Shown here: one piece after another, positions 12,460 to 21,570 of the stretch
Numbering within the stretch: position 1 is the first letter of the stretch
Layout: the number at the start of each line of letters is the position of its first letter
NCBI RefSeq assembly: GCF_001482195.1
Contig: NZ_KQ759763.1
Location: 2,444,636 to 2,508,635 of the forward strand
Length of the DNA: 64,000 bases
Direction: 5' to 3'
Source of the DNA: Luteimonas abyssi
GTDB taxonomy: Bacteria > Pseudomonadota > Gammaproteobacteria > Xanthomonadales > Xanthomonadaceae
Position numbers and translations under genes: made by a program
The notes under the pieces: generated by a model
Databases searched by the model: none
What the model was told of the DNA's origin: nothing
What the model saw: only the letters and a program-made list of their open reading frames with translations

Positions 12460-12873
12460 TCAGTCGTGCGAATGCTCGGCCGGGCTGCCGGCGCTGCCCT
12501 GCTCCAGCCGGTCGAGGAAATCGACGGCGCGACGCATGTGCGGAATGACGATCGAGCCGCCCACCACCAGTCCCACCGAGAACGTCTCGAACATTTCCTC
12601 GCGGGTCACACCGGCGTCGCGACACTGCGCGACGTGATAGCTGATGCAATCGTCGCAACGCAGCACCAGCGAGGCCACCAGGCCCAGCAGTTCCTTGGTC
12701 TTCACGTCCAGCGCGCCGGCCTGGTAGGTCTGGGTGTCGAGCGCGAAAAAGCGCCGGACCACCTGGTTCGGCTCGGCCAGGATCCGCTCGTTCATCCGTT
12801 TGCGGAACTCGGTGAAGGCACGGACGCGATCGGCCTCCGATTCCGCATCGCGCCCGGTCTCCGGCGCGCTCAT
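12460..12873 (-). CDS. Carboxymuconolactone decarboxylase/AhpD-like protein
   Basis: This 137-residue single CMD domain has the peroxidase-type motif C-x2-C-x3-H (Cys73, Cys76, His80 in RCDDCISYH) and the flanking helices KTKELLGLVAS and MFETFSVGLVVGG. The motif is that of AhpD-like disulfide reductases rather than true gamma-carboxymuconolactone decarboxylases. A thiol-based antioxidant role fits its partner: the start codon overlaps the stop of the upstream glutaredoxin gene by 4 nt (ATGA), so the two are translationally coupled. The His-containing C-terminus (EHSHD) is not conserved in the family as far as I know. The physiological substrate is unknown. Confidence 0.88.
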   Translation of the reverse strand: MSAPETGRDAESEADRVRAFTEFRKRMNERILAEPNQVVRRFFALDTQTYQAGALDVKTKELLGLVASLVLRCDDCISYHVAQCRDAGVTREEMFETFSVGLVVGGSIVIPHMRRAVDFLDRLEQGSAGSPAEHSHD

Positions 12874-13139
12874 GCGGCGCCGCCGCCCAGCAACGGCTCG
12901 AACCCGCCCGCGCGGTGCAGCGCCATCATGTCGTCGTAGCCGCCCACATGGGTGTCGCCGACGAAGATCTGCGGCACCGAGGTGCGCTTCGTCGTCGCCA
13001 CCATGCGCTGGCGCGCCTCGGCATCGAGATCGATGCGGACTTCAGTCCAGTCCAGGCCCTTGCTCTTGAGGAAGGTCTTGGCGGCGACGCAGTAGCCGCA
13101 CATCGCGCTGGTGTAGAGAGTGATTTCTGGGACGCTCAC
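12870..13139 (-). CDS. grxC: Glutaredoxin (GrxC type)
   Basis: This 89-residue dithiol glutaredoxin has active site Cys14-Gly-Tyr-Cys17, the TSVPQIF cis-proline loop and the GGYDDM glutathione-binding motif. It reduces disulfides with glutathione in the cytoplasm. The start is the GTG at 13139 (MSVPEITLY): a GGAG lies 7 nt upstream and the resulting length is normal, whereas the ATG at 13265 adds 42 unrelated residues. It is the first gene of a two-gene operon with the AhpD-like protein, overlapping it by 4 nt. Confidence 0.93.
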   Translation of the reverse strand: MSVPEITLYTSAMCGYCVAAKTFLKSKGLDWTEVRIDLDAEARQRMVATTKRTSVPQIFVGDTHVGGYDDMMALHRAGGFEPLLGGGAA

Positions 13140-13332
13140 ATCGTGACTCCGGAAACTTCGGGGACGGTCTCGGGTCGAAGTGTGGGCACGCGGGCCCTGC
13201 TTTTCCAGCCCGCTGCGGCGGAACGCCGCGTCCTGTCGCGCATCGCGCCCGGACCGGCACCGCACAACGGATTAACTGCCTATTCACGTCCGCGCCTCGT
13301 GCGCGCCTCATGCTCCGGTCGAGCCGGTTACG

Positions 13333-14991
13333 ATGCCCCGTATGCGCAACGCCCTGATCGCCTGCCTGCTTGCCCTGTGTGTGGCGGGACCGCACCTGTC
13401 GGCCCAGGAACGCCTGCCCGACATCGGGTCGTCGGCGGGCACCCTGCTCAGCCCGGTGCGGCAGGAGGAGTACGGGCAGATGCTGCTGGCCCAGTTGCGC
13501 CATTACGACATGGTCCTCGAGGACCCGCTGGTCGACGAGTGGCTGCGCGCCACCGGCAGCCGCCTGGCCGCGGCCAGCGATCAACCGCGCCAGTCCTACA
13601 CGTTCTTCACCATGCGCGATCGCGGCGTCAACGCGTTCGCGACCCTGGGCGGTTACATCGGCCTCAACGTGGGGCTGGTGCTCACCGCGCACACCGAGGA
13701 CGAAGTGGCCGCGGTGCTCGCCCACGAGGTCGCCCACGTCACCCAGAACCACGTGCTGCGCGGTGTCGAGCGCGCCCAGCGCGACAGCGTGCCGATGCTG
13801 CTCGCCATGCTCGGCGCCATCGCGGTGGCCGCCAGCACCGACAGCAACTCGTCGGGCGACGCGGCGATGGCCGCCATCGCCGGCGCCCAGGGCTGGGCGA
13901 TCCAGCGCCAGATCGACTACACCCGCTCCAACGAATCCGAAGCCGACCGGCTCGGCATCCGGACCCTCGCCCGCGCCGGCTACAACGTCGACGGCATGGC
14001 CACCATGTTCGAGCGCATGCAGGCGCTGTCGCGCACCAACCAGGGCGGCGAGCGCGAGCGCCTGCCCGACTACCTGCGCACCCACCCGGTCACCACCACC
14101 CGCATCAGCGAAGCCCGCCAGCGCGCCGAGCAGATCGCCCGCGAGAGCGGCACCATCGTCGGCACCACCTCCACGCCCGAAGGCGGCAGCCGCAGCGAAC
14201 AGATCGTCGCGGCACCCGGCCCGCGCCCCATCGGCACGGGCTTCGGCAATCCGCTGCTGCCGCTCAACCTGCGCCTGCCGGCCGGCGCCGGCGCCAGCAC
14301 CGGCGGCGACCCGGTCGTCTTCGGCTGGACCCGCGAACGCATGCGTGTCCTCAGTGCCAACACCGCCGCCTCGGCCATCCGCGAATACGAGGCCATGGCG
14401 CGCAGCGCCCCCCTCCGCGACGACCAGCGCTACGGCCTGGCCCTGGCGCGCATGCGCAACAGCGAGTACGCCGCCGCGGCCACCGCATTCGCAGAGCTGC
14501 TGCAGGCGTATCCGGAGGACCTGTGGCTGGACGTCTCGCTGGCCGAGGCGCAGACCCGCAGCGGCCGTGCCGAGGCCGGCGATGCCCGCTTCGAGGATCT
14601 GATCCGGCGCTACCCCAACAACCGCGCCGTGGCGCTCACCTATACCGGCCTGCTGACCGAACGCAACACCGCCGAAGCCGGCCGTCGCGCCCAGGAGTTG
14701 CTGCGCCCGCTGCTGCGCAGCGCGTCCGACGACCCCATCTTCCAGCGTACGTTCGCCCGGGTCAGCGAAATCGCCGGCGACCCGGTCCGCGCCGGCGAAG
14801 CGCACGCCGAAGCCGCGTTCCTCAGCGGTCGCGCCGAACAGGCCCTGGTCCAGCTGAACACGTTGCGGCGACGTGACGATCTCGATTACTACGCCCGCGC
14901 CCGCATCGATGCCCGGATCGCGACGATCACCCCGATGGTGCTGGAACTTCGCCGACAGGGCATGCGCGACGAGGATCTGCGACGTCGCTGA
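13333..14991 (+). CDS. bepA: BepA-like M48 metalloprotease with TPR region
   Basis: This 552-residue secreted protein has a signal peptide (NALIACLLALCVAGPHLSAQ), then an M48 peptidase domain with zinc motif HEVAH at 131-135 and a third ligand in NESEAD (Glu203). The C-terminal half (about 340-552) is made of alpha-helical TPR-type repeats, the layout of BepA (YfgC), a periplasmic chaperone-protease that oversees LptD and BAM assembly in the outer membrane. A low-complexity linker rich in Pro, Gly and Ala joins the two halves, longer than in E. coli BepA (487 residues). The start may be 13333 (MPRMRN) or 13342. It stands alone upstream of phoB. Calling it bepA rests on domain layout. Confidence 0.85.
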   Translation: MPRMRNALIACLLALCVAGPHLSAQERLPDIGSSAGTLLSPVRQEEYGQMLLAQLRHYDMVLEDPLVDEWLRATGSRLAAASDQPRQSYTFFTMRDRGVNAFATLGGYIGLNVGLVLTAHTEDEVAAVLAHEVAHVTQNHVLRGVERAQRDSVPMLLAMLGAIAVAASTDSNSSGDAAMAAIAGAQGWAIQRQIDYTRSNESEADRLGIRTLARAGYNVDGMATMFERMQALSRTNQGGERERLPDYLRTHPVTTTRISEARQRAEQIARESGTIVGTTSTPEGGSRSEQIVAAPGPRPIGTGFGNPLLPLNLRLPAGAGASTGGDPVVFGWTRERMRVLSANTAASAIREYEAMARSAPLRDDQRYGLALARMRNSEYAAAATAFAELLQAYPEDLWLDVSLAEAQTRSGRAEAGDARFEDLIRRYPNNRAVALTYTGLLTERNTAEAGRRAQELLRPLLRSASDDPIFQRTFARVSEIAGDPVRAGEAHAEAAFLSGRAEQALVQLNTLRRRDDLDYYARARIDARIATITPMVLELRRQGMRDEDLRRR

Positions 14992-15014
14992 GCGCCTGTC
15001 CGGCGCGGCGATCC

Positions 15015-15048
15015 GTGTCACGCAAGTGTCATGAATCTGTCGTCTAAT
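15015..15048 (+). promoter_or_regulatory. Tandem Pho-box half-sites and -10 of phoB
   Basis: Three direct repeats with 11-bp spacing, GTGTCA (15015-15020), GTGTCA (15026-15031) and CTGTCG (15037-15042), match the CTGTCA units of PHO boxes, giving one overlapping double box. A -10-like TCTAAT follows directly (15043-15048), so PhoB would replace the -35 contact, the classic class II arrangement. The phoB start codon is 27 nt further on. Confidence 0.75.
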
Positions 15049-15074
15049 GCGTTCAACTGGCCTGGGTCCGGACC

Positions 15075-15764
15075 ATGCAGAAACGCATCCTCATCGTCGA
15101 CGACGAACCCGCCATCCGCGAGATGGTCGCCTTCGCCCTGCGCAAGGGTGACTTCGAGCCGACGCACGCCGGCGACGCCCGCGAGGCGCAGAACGCCATC
15201 GCCGACCGGGTGCCGGACCTGATCCTGCTCGACTGGATGCTGCCCGGGACCAGCGGCCTGGATCTGGCCCGGCGCTGGCGCCGCGATGCGCTGACCCGCG
15301 AAATCCCGATCATCATGCTGACCGCGCGCGGCGAGGAGAACGACCGCGTCGGTGGGCTCGAGGCCGGCGTGGACGACTACGTCGTCAAACCGTTCTCCGC
15401 CCGCGAACTGCTGGCGCGCATCCGCGCCGTCATGCGGCGCGCCCGCGACGACGAGGAAGACGGCAGCGTGCAGGTCGGCAGCCTTCGCATCGACGGCGCC
15501 GCCCATCGCGTGTTCGCCGGCGACGCGCCGGTGAGCATCGGGCCGACCGAGTACCGCCTGCTGCATTTCTTCATGACCCATCCCGAGCGGGTCTACTCCC
15601 GGACCCAGTTGCTCGACCATGTCTGGGGCGGCAGCGTCTACGTCGAAGAACGCACCGTGGACGTGCACATCCGGCGGTTGCGCAAGACCCTCGAACCCGT
15701 CGGCCTGGACGGCATGGTGCAGACGGTACGCGGCGCAGGCTACCGTTTCTCGGCCTCCATGTGA
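15075..15764 (+). CDS. phoB: Phosphate regulon response regulator PhoB
   Basis: This 229-residue OmpR-type regulator has a receiver domain with acidic pocket Asp9/Asp10, phospho-acceptor Asp53 (LLDWMLPG), switch Thr (IIMLTARG) and Lys (VVKPFS). A C-terminal winged helix carries the recognition region [19 protein letters not shown] typical of PhoB. Phosphorylated PhoB binds PHO boxes and switches on phosphate scavenging when phosphate is low. Its own promoter carries such a box (15015-15048), indicating autoregulation. The sensor gene phoR follows after 92 nt, and ppk and ppx after that. Confidence 0.96.
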   Translation: MQKRILIVDDEPAIREMVAFALRKGDFEPTHAGDAREAQNAIADRVPDLILLDWMLPGTSGLDLARRWRRDALTREIPIIMLTARGEENDRVGGLEAGVDDYVVKPFSARELLARIRAVMRRARDDEEDGSVQVGSLRIDGAAHRVFAGDAPVSIGPTEYRLLHFFMTHPERVYSRTQLLDHVWGGSVYVEERTVDVHIRRLRKTLEPVGLDGMVQTVRGAGYRFSASM

Positions 15765-15856
15765 CCGGATCCGAAGCCCCGATGCCCGCAGGATTCCCTC
15801 GCGTCGCCACACGCCGCGCACTGTCCCGGGCGCCCCGGGACCGGGCTGCCTGAGCC

Positions 15857-17218
15857 ATGCCGCCGCGTCTGGCCGTGGGCTGGAGCCGCACCCTCGGCCG
15901 CCAATGCCTGATCCTGCTCGGCGCACTCGCGCTCGGCCTGCTGGTGGGCCACCCCTGGCCCGCCCTGGCCCTGGCGGCCCTGTGCATCGTGATCTGGCAG
16001 CAGTGGCGTCTGCGCCGCCTGCTGCTGCGCCTGCAGGCCCGCCGGCATCTGCCGCCCGCCCGCGGCACCGGCGCCTGGAACGAACTCGACCGCCTGCTGC
16101 ACCAGAGCCAGGACGACACCCGCAGCCGCAAGCGCCGGCTGGTGGAGATGTTGCGTGCCTACCGCGCCGCCGCGGCGGCACTGCCCGATGCGGTCGTGGT
16201 GCTCGACCGCAACAGCCAGCGCGTGCAGTGGTTCAACGAAGCGTCGACGCGGTTGCTCGGCCTGCAGTATCCAGCCGATCTCGAGGCCTCTGTCGGCGAC
16301 CGACTGCAACCGCTGCCGATCTCGCACTGGCTCGCCAGCGGTCGCCATGCCGAACCGCTGCTCGACGCGCCCTCGCCGCTGGACCCCGCGGTCCGGCTCA
16401 GCCTCAAGCTGATCCCCTACTCCGAAAACCTGTGGTTGCTGGTCGCCCGCGACGTCAGCAAGCTGATGCGGCTGGAGCAGGTCCGCCGCGACTTCGTCGC
16501 CAACGTTTCGCACGAGCTGCGCACGCCGCTGACGGTGATCCACGGCTACCTCGACATGCTCGACCCGGAGGAGCAGCCCGACTGGGCACCGATCCTGTCG
16601 GAAATGCGCCTGCAGTCCCAGCGCATGACCCAGTTGGTCGAGGACCTGCTGACGCTGTCCAGGCTGGAGGCGCAAGAGGCGACCGCCGACGAGGCGGTGC
16701 CGATGTCGTCGCTGCTGGCCACCTTGCGTCGCGAAGCGGAAGCGCTGAGCCTGGGCCGGCATACGGTCACCGTGGAGCAATCCGACGATGCCGACCTCTG
16801 GGGCTCGACCAAGGAGCTGCACAGCGCGTTCTCGAACCTGGTCGCCAACGCGGTCCGCTACACCCCCGCCGGCGGCCACATCGACGTCGGCTTCCGGCGC
16901 GACGCGGACGGCGGCGCCGTGCTGACCGTACGCGACACCGGCTACGGCATCCCGGCCGCGCATCTGCCGCGGATCACCGAGCGCTTCTACCGGGTTTCCA
17001 CCAGCCGCTCGCGCGAACTCGGCGGCACTGGGCTGGGCCTGGCGATCGTCAAACATGTGCTCCAGCTGCACCAGGCGCGGCTGGAGATCGAAAGCGAAGT
17101 CGGACGCGGCAGTGTGTTCTCCTGTCACTTCCCGCCCGACCGCGTCCACCCCAACCACGAATCCAGACAGGGAGCCAAGCGTGACCAAGCGCGTCCCCCG
17201 GCCAGCCGCGCGGGCTGA
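15857..17218 (+). CDS. phoR: Phosphate regulon sensor histidine kinase PhoR
   Basis: This 453-residue membrane kinase has two N-terminal hydrophobic segments (about 14-30 and 32-47) with almost no periplasmic loop, as in PhoR, then a PAS-like domain (about 95-205), the dimerisation/phospho-acceptor helix with His219 in VSHELRTPL, and an ATPase domain with N-box NLVANAVRYTP, G1 DTGYGIP and G2 GGTGLGLAIVK. It phosphorylates PhoB and receives phosphate-status signals from the Pst transporter and PhoU, which are not in this window. The last 38 nt overlap the start of ppk. The C-terminal tail after FSCHFPP is basic and not conserved. Confidence 0.94.
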   Translation: MPPRLAVGWSRTLGRQCLILLGALALGLLVGHPWPALALAALCIVIWQQWRLRRLLLRLQARRHLPPARGTGAWNELDRLLHQSQDDTRSRKRRLVEMLRAYRAAAAALPDAVVVLDRNSQRVQWFNEASTRLLGLQYPADLEASVGDRLQPLPISHWLASGRHAEPLLDAPSPLDPAVRLSLKLIPYSENLWLLVARDVSKLMRLEQVRRDFVANVSHELRTPLTVIHGYLDMLDPEEQPDWAPILSEMRLQSQRMTQLVEDLLTLSRLEAQEATADEAVPMSSLLATLRREAEALSLGRHTVTVEQSDDADLWGSTKELHSAFSNLVANAVRYTPAGGHIDVGFRRDADGGAVLTVRDTGYGIPAAHLPRITERFYRVSTSRSRELGGTGLGLAIVKHVLQLHQARLEIESEVGRGSVFSCHFPPDRVHPNHESRQGAKRDQARPPASRAG

Positions 17219-19322
17219 GCGTTCGCGGGCAGCCGCCCTCCTGCCGACACCGGAGTCGGTGGCCAGCGACGACCCGCTCAACGACCCCGGGCTGTATTTC
17301 AACCGCGAGCTTTCGCAGCTCGACTTCAATTTCCGCGTGCTCGCGCAGGCGCAGGACGAATCCGTCCCGCTGCTCGAGCGCCTGCGCTTCCTGTGCATCT
17401 CCTGCACGAATCTCGACGAGTTCTTCGAGATCCGCGCCGCGACCGTCCGCCACGCGCAGGACTTCCCGCTGGTCACGCCGCCCGACGGCCTGTCGCCCGG
17501 CACCGTCCTGCGCCGCATCCACGATCGTGCCGCCGCCCTGGTGGCGGCGCAGTACCAGTGCTGGAACGACGTGCTGCGTCCGGCGCTCGCCGATGCCGGC
17601 GTGCGGATCATCGGTCGCGAGCGCTGGAACGCGCGCCAGAAGCGCTGGCTGCGTGCGTACTTCCGCGACGAGATCATGCCGGTGCTGTCGCCACTGGGCC
17701 TGGACCCCGCGCATCCGTTCCCGAAGATCCTCAACAAGTCGCTCAACATCGTCGTCGTGCTCAAGGGCAAGGACGCGTTCGGCCGCAGCGGCCACCTGGC
17801 GATCGTGCGCGCGCCGCGCTCGCTGCCACGCATCATCCAGTTGCCCGAACGGGTGTCCGGCGGCGAATCGGACTTCGTGTTCCTGTCGTCGGTGCTGTCG
17901 GAGTTCGTCGACGAGCTGTTCCCCGGCATGTCGGTCAAGGGCGCCTATCAGTTCCGGGTGACCCGCAACTCCGAGGTGATCGTCGACGAGGACGAGGTCG
18001 AGAACCTGGCCCTGGCCCTGCGCGACGAACTCGCCGGTCGCGGCTATCTGCGCGCGATGCGGCTCGAGATCGCGGCCAACTGCCCGCGCGCCATCGTCTC
18101 GACGCTGCTGAAGAACTTCGACCTGCCCGAAAACGCGGTCTACCGGATCGACGGACCGGTCAACCTCAACCGGGTCATCCAGGTCTACGACCTCGTGCAG
18201 CGGCCGGACCTGAAGTTTCCGCCGTTCCAGCCCCGCCAGCTGCGTGGCATCGACGACCTGTTCGAACGCGTCGCCGAGCGCGACGTGCTGCTGCATCATC
18301 CCTTCGACGCCTTCACCCCGGTACTGGAGCTGCTCAAGCAGGCCGCCGAGGACCCGAATGTCCTGGCGATCAAGCAGACCCTGTATCGCACCGGCAAGGA
18401 TTCGGCGATCGTCGAGCACCTGGTGCAGGCCGCGCGCAACGGCAAGGACGTCACCGTGGTGATCGAGCTGCGCGCGCGCTTCGACGAGGACGCCAACCTG
18501 GGGGTCGCCGACCGCCTGCAGGAGGCCGGCGTGCAGGTCGTCTACGGCGTGGTCGGCTTCAAGACCCACGCCAAGATGCTGCTGATCGTGCGCCGCGAGG
18601 GCCGCAAGTTGCGCCGCTACGCGCACCTCGGCACCGGCAACTATCACTCCGGGACCGCACGCGCCTATACCGATGTCGGCCTGATCACCGCCAACCCGGC
18701 CATCGGTGCCGATGTCCACCAGATCTTCCAGCAGTTGTCGGGCCTGGCCCCGGCCGTCGCCCTGCAGCATCTTCTGCAGTCGCCCTTCACCCTGCATCGC
18801 GGCGTGATCGACCGCATCGATCGCGAGGCCGCGCACGCGCGTGCCGGACGGCCGGCACGCATCGTGGCCAAGATGAACGCGATCAACGAGCCGCAGGTGA
18901 TCCGCGCGCTCTATCGGGCCTCGCAGGCCGGTGTCCAGATCGACCTGATCATCCGCAGCGCCTGCACCCTGCGGCCGGGCGTGGAAGGGGTATCGGAGAC
19001 CATCCGCGTACGGTCCATCGTCGGTCGTTTCCTCGAGCACCACCGCGTGTACTGGTTCGCCAACGACGGCGCGCCGGAACTGTTCGGTGCGAGTGCGGAC
19101 TGGCTGGAGCGCAACCTGCTGCACCGCGTCGAGACCTGCTTCCCGTTCCTCGATCCCGATATCGCCGCGCAGGTGAAGGAAGAGGTGATCGACAACTACC
19201 TCGCCGACAACACCCAGGCCTGGCTGCTGCAGCCCGACGGCACCTACGTGCAGGCGCAGCCGGAAGGTGACGCCATGCCGCATTCGGCACAGTCGTGGCT
19301 GCTGGGGCGGATCGGGGGTTGA
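17181..19322 (+). CDS. ppk: Polyphosphate kinase 1
   Basis: This enzyme polymerises the gamma-phosphate of ATP into long polyphosphate chains. I start it at the GTG at 17181 (MTKRVPRPAARAER, 713 residues), because AGGGAG precedes it by 6 nt and the longer ATG start at 17055 encodes unrelated residues inside phoR. The N-domain signature YFNRELSQLDFNFRVLAQA, the ATP-binding LDPAHPFPKILNKSLN block and the autophosphorylated His463 in GFKTHAKMLL are present, as is the second histidine in LEHHRVYWF. The start overlaps phoR by 38 nt, implying coupled translation and Pho control. ppx follows 55 nt downstream. Confidence 0.96.
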   Translation: MTKRVPRPAARAERSRAAALLPTPESVASDDPLNDPGLYFNRELSQLDFNFRVLAQAQDESVPLLERLRFLCISCTNLDEFFEIRAATVRHAQDFPLVTPPDGLSPGTVLRRIHDRAAALVAAQYQCWNDVLRPALADAGVRIIGRERWNARQKRWLRAYFRDEIMPVLSPLGLDPAHPFPKILNKSLNIVVVLKGKDAFGRSGHLAIVRAPRSLPRIIQLPERVSGGESDFVFLSSVLSEFVDELFPGMSVKGAYQFRVTRNSEVIVDEDEVENLALALRDELAGRGYLRAMRLEIAANCPRAIVSTLLKNFDLPENAVYRIDGPVNLNRVIQVYDLVQRPDLKFPPFQPRQLRGIDDLFERVAERDVLLHHPFDAFTPVLELLKQAAEDPNVLAIKQTLYRTGKDSAIVEHLVQAARNGKDVTVVIELRARFDEDANLGVADRLQEAGVQVVYGVVGFKTHAKMLLIVRREGRKLRRYAHLGTGNYHSGTARAYTDVGLITANPAIGADVHQIFQQLSGLAPAVALQHLLQSPFTLHRGVIDRIDREAAHARAGRPARIVAKMNAINEPQVIRALYRASQAGVQIDLIIRSACTLRPGVEGVSETIRVRSIVGRFLEHHRVYWFANDGAPELFGASADWLERNLLHRVETCFPFLDPDIAAQVKEEVIDNYLADNTQAWLLQPDGTYVQAQPEGDAMPHSAQSWLLGRIGG

Positions 19323-19377
19323 GGCCCGGGTTACACTGCGACCCCGTCGCGGCCGGTGCCGCTCCAGCGAAAGGCCG

Positions 19378-20922
19378 ATGAGTCCGAACGAAGCGCTCGC
19401 GCTCGCCGAAACCATGACCCCGCCGCTGGCCGACGGGGACATGCTCGCCGCGATCGACCTCGGCTCCAACAGTTTTCACATGGTCGTGGCCCGTTACACG
19501 ATGGACCAGTTGCGGATCGTCGACCGCCTGCGCGAGACGGTTCGCCTCGGCGAGGGACTCGACGGCAAGGGCGGCCTGCGCGCCGATGTGCGCCAGCGCG
19601 CGCTCGAATGCCTGGCGCGGTTCGGCCAGCGCATCCGCGACATTCCGCCGACCCGGGTCCGTGCGCTCGCGACCAATGCGGTGCGCCAGCTGGCCGCCCC
19701 GCAGGCGTTCCTGGTGCCGGCCGAAACCGCACTCGGACACGCCATCGAGGTGATCTCCGGACGCGAGGAGGCACGCCTGATCTATCTGGGCGTGGCGCAT
19801 GCGCAACCGCCCAAGCCCGAACAGCGTCGTCTGGTCATCGACATCGGCGGCGGCTCGACCGAATTCATCATCGGCCACGGCATGGAAGCACTGCAGCGCG
19901 AGAGCCTGCAGGTCGGCTGCATCTCCAGCACCCGGCGCTTCTTTCCCAACGGCCGCCTGTCGCGCAAACGCTGGCGCGATGCGCTGACCGAGATCGAAGC
20001 CGAGTTCCAGCAGTTCTCCAACGCGTTCCGCGGCCTGGGCTGGCACGAGGCGCTCGGCGCCTCGGGGACAAACAAGGCCATCGGCGAAATCTGCGCGGCG
20101 ATGAAACTGACCAAGGGCGCGGTGCTCGCCGAAGCGTTGCCGCCGCTGCGCGACCGGTTGCTGCAGGCCTCGCACATCGACGACATCGATCTGCCGGGCC
20201 TGTCGGGCGACCGCCGCCCGATCATCGCCGGCGGCGTGCTGGTGCTCGAAGCGGCGTTCAACAGTCTGGGCCTGGAGCGGATGGCGGTCAGCAAGGCGGC
20301 CATGCGCGAAGGCGTGCTCTACGACATGCTCGGCCGCGGCGGCGAGGACGACCCACGCGAGGGTGCGATCTCGGGCTTCATGCTGCGCTACGGCATCGAC
20401 GCCGAACAGGCCGGCCGCGTGGAACGGACTGCGGTGCGGCTGTTCGATCAGGTCGCACGCGCATGGCAGCTGTCTGCGGACGACCTGCTGATGCTCGGCT
20501 GGGCCGCGCGCCTGCACGAGATCGGCCTGACCATCGCGCACAGCGGCTACCACCTGCACGGCGCGTACGTGATCGAGCACTCCGACATCGCCGGCTTCTC
20601 CCGCCAGGAGCAGCAGTTCCTCGCCGCGATGGTGCGCAGCCATCGGCGCAAGATCGGCAAGTCCACCTTCGATGTGCTTCCCGATCGCCTGCTGGGCTCC
20701 GCCCGACGGCTGAGCCTGCTGCTGCGACTGGCGGTGCTGCTCAATCGTGCGCACGAGACCGAAACGATCCCGCGTCTCGAAGCGCAGGCGCAGGGCGATG
20801 TCCTCACCCTGCGTCTCGAACGACGCTGGCTGGAGCCACGTCCGCTGTTGCGCGCCGATCTCGACGGCGAGGCCGGCGACATCGACGCGCTCGGGCTGCG
20901 CCTGAGGTTCGAGGCGGACTGA
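19378..20922 (+). CDS. ppx: Exopolyphosphatase Ppx
   Basis: This 514-residue protein has an actin-like ASKHA phosphatase domain: phosphate-1 loop AAIDLGSNSFHMVVAR, phosphate-2 loop DIGGGSTEFIIG and the GASGTNKAIGEI segment. A C-terminal HD-like helical domain follows (RLHEIGLTIAHSGYHLHGAY). It removes terminal phosphates from polyphosphate, or hydrolyses pppGpp in the GppA branch; the pairing with ppk favours exopolyphosphatase. The start at 19378 (MSPNEALALAETM) has AAAGG upstream and avoids overlap with ppk; the longer in-frame start at 19267 would overlap it. The length is normal. Confidence 0.95.
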   Translation: MSPNEALALAETMTPPLADGDMLAAIDLGSNSFHMVVARYTMDQLRIVDRLRETVRLGEGLDGKGGLRADVRQRALECLARFGQRIRDIPPTRVRALATNAVRQLAAPQAFLVPAETALGHAIEVISGREEARLIYLGVAHAQPPKPEQRRLVIDIGGGSTEFIIGHGMEALQRESLQVGCISSTRRFFPNGRLSRKRWRDALTEIEAEFQQFSNAFRGLGWHEALGASGTNKAIGEICAAMKLTKGAVLAEALPPLRDRLLQASHIDDIDLPGLSGDRRPIIAGGVLVLEAAFNSLGLERMAVSKAAMREGVLYDMLGRGGEDDPREGAISGFMLRYGIDAEQAGRVERTAVRLFDQVARAWQLSADDLLMLGWAARLHEIGLTIAHSGYHLHGAYVIEHSDIAGFSRQEQQFLAAMVRSHRRKIGKSTFDVLPDRLLGSARRLSLLLRLAVLLNRAHETETIPRLEAQAQGDVLTLRLERRWLEPRPLLRADLDGEAGDIDALGLRLRFEAD

Positions 20923-20979
20923 CGCCTCGCCCCCGGCTTCACGTAACATCCCGGAATCAACGACCTTCGGAGTTGCGGC

Positions 20980-21459
20980 ATGAAGCGATGGCTGATCCTG
21001 TCCACCCTGTGCGCGCTCGTGCTCGCCGCCTGTACTTCCGGCGGCCCGGTTCGCCGCATCTCCGAACCGGCGGCGAGCATCCAGCAACTCAGCGTGGGCG
21101 TGGATGGCAACTGGACCGTCGAGTTGCGCCTGCAGAACTACAGCAGCATCCCGATGCGCTTCGATCGCCTGCGCCTCGACCTGCGCATCGGCGAGGTCGC
21201 TGCCGGTACGCTCGACGCCGCACCCGCCCTGCAGATCGGCGGCGAGCGCCCCGACATCCTCTCGGTCACCCTGGTGCCCGCAGCGGACGCACGGCTGCAG
21301 ATGGCCGACGCCCTCGCGACCGGCCGTACCGTGGCCTACGCGCTCGAGGGCACGATCACCGCCGCGCCGACGGATCGCGGCAATGCGCGCGACTACGCGA
21401 TCCGCCGCAGCAACGGCGTGCTGAGCCCGGTGCCGGGACTGCCCGGCGTGCTGCGCTGA
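20980..21459 (+). CDS. LEA type 2-like lipoprotein
   Basis: This 159-residue lipoprotein has a signal peptide ending in the lipobox LAAC, so Cys18 would be lipidated. The mature part contains one beta-sandwich-like stretch (SVGVDGNWTVELRLQNYSSIPMRF) resembling water-stress/LEA14-type domains (WHy) found in bacterial lipoproteins, in which NYSSIPM matches the usual NP/NYN-type turn. The biological role is unknown. It follows ppx after 57 nt with a GGAG-like ribosome-binding site and precedes an acyl-CoA dehydrogenase gene. Assignment is by pattern and moderate. Confidence 0.7.
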   Translation: MKRWLILSTLCALVLAACTSGGPVRRISEPAASIQQLSVGVDGNWTVELRLQNYSSIPMRFDRLRLDLRIGEVAAGTLDAAPALQIGGERPDILSVTLVPAADARLQMADALATGRTVAYALEGTITAAPTDRGNARDYAIRRSNGVLSPVPGLPGVLR

Positions 21460-21570
21460 GTCCGGCCGCCGCACCCCCGACCGTCGTCGGCCCCTCGAGG
21501 CCGGCCGCCACACAACGTCCACCGCCCGACCGCCGCCACCGGCCGGGCCGACCGCATCGGAGCCTCTCGC

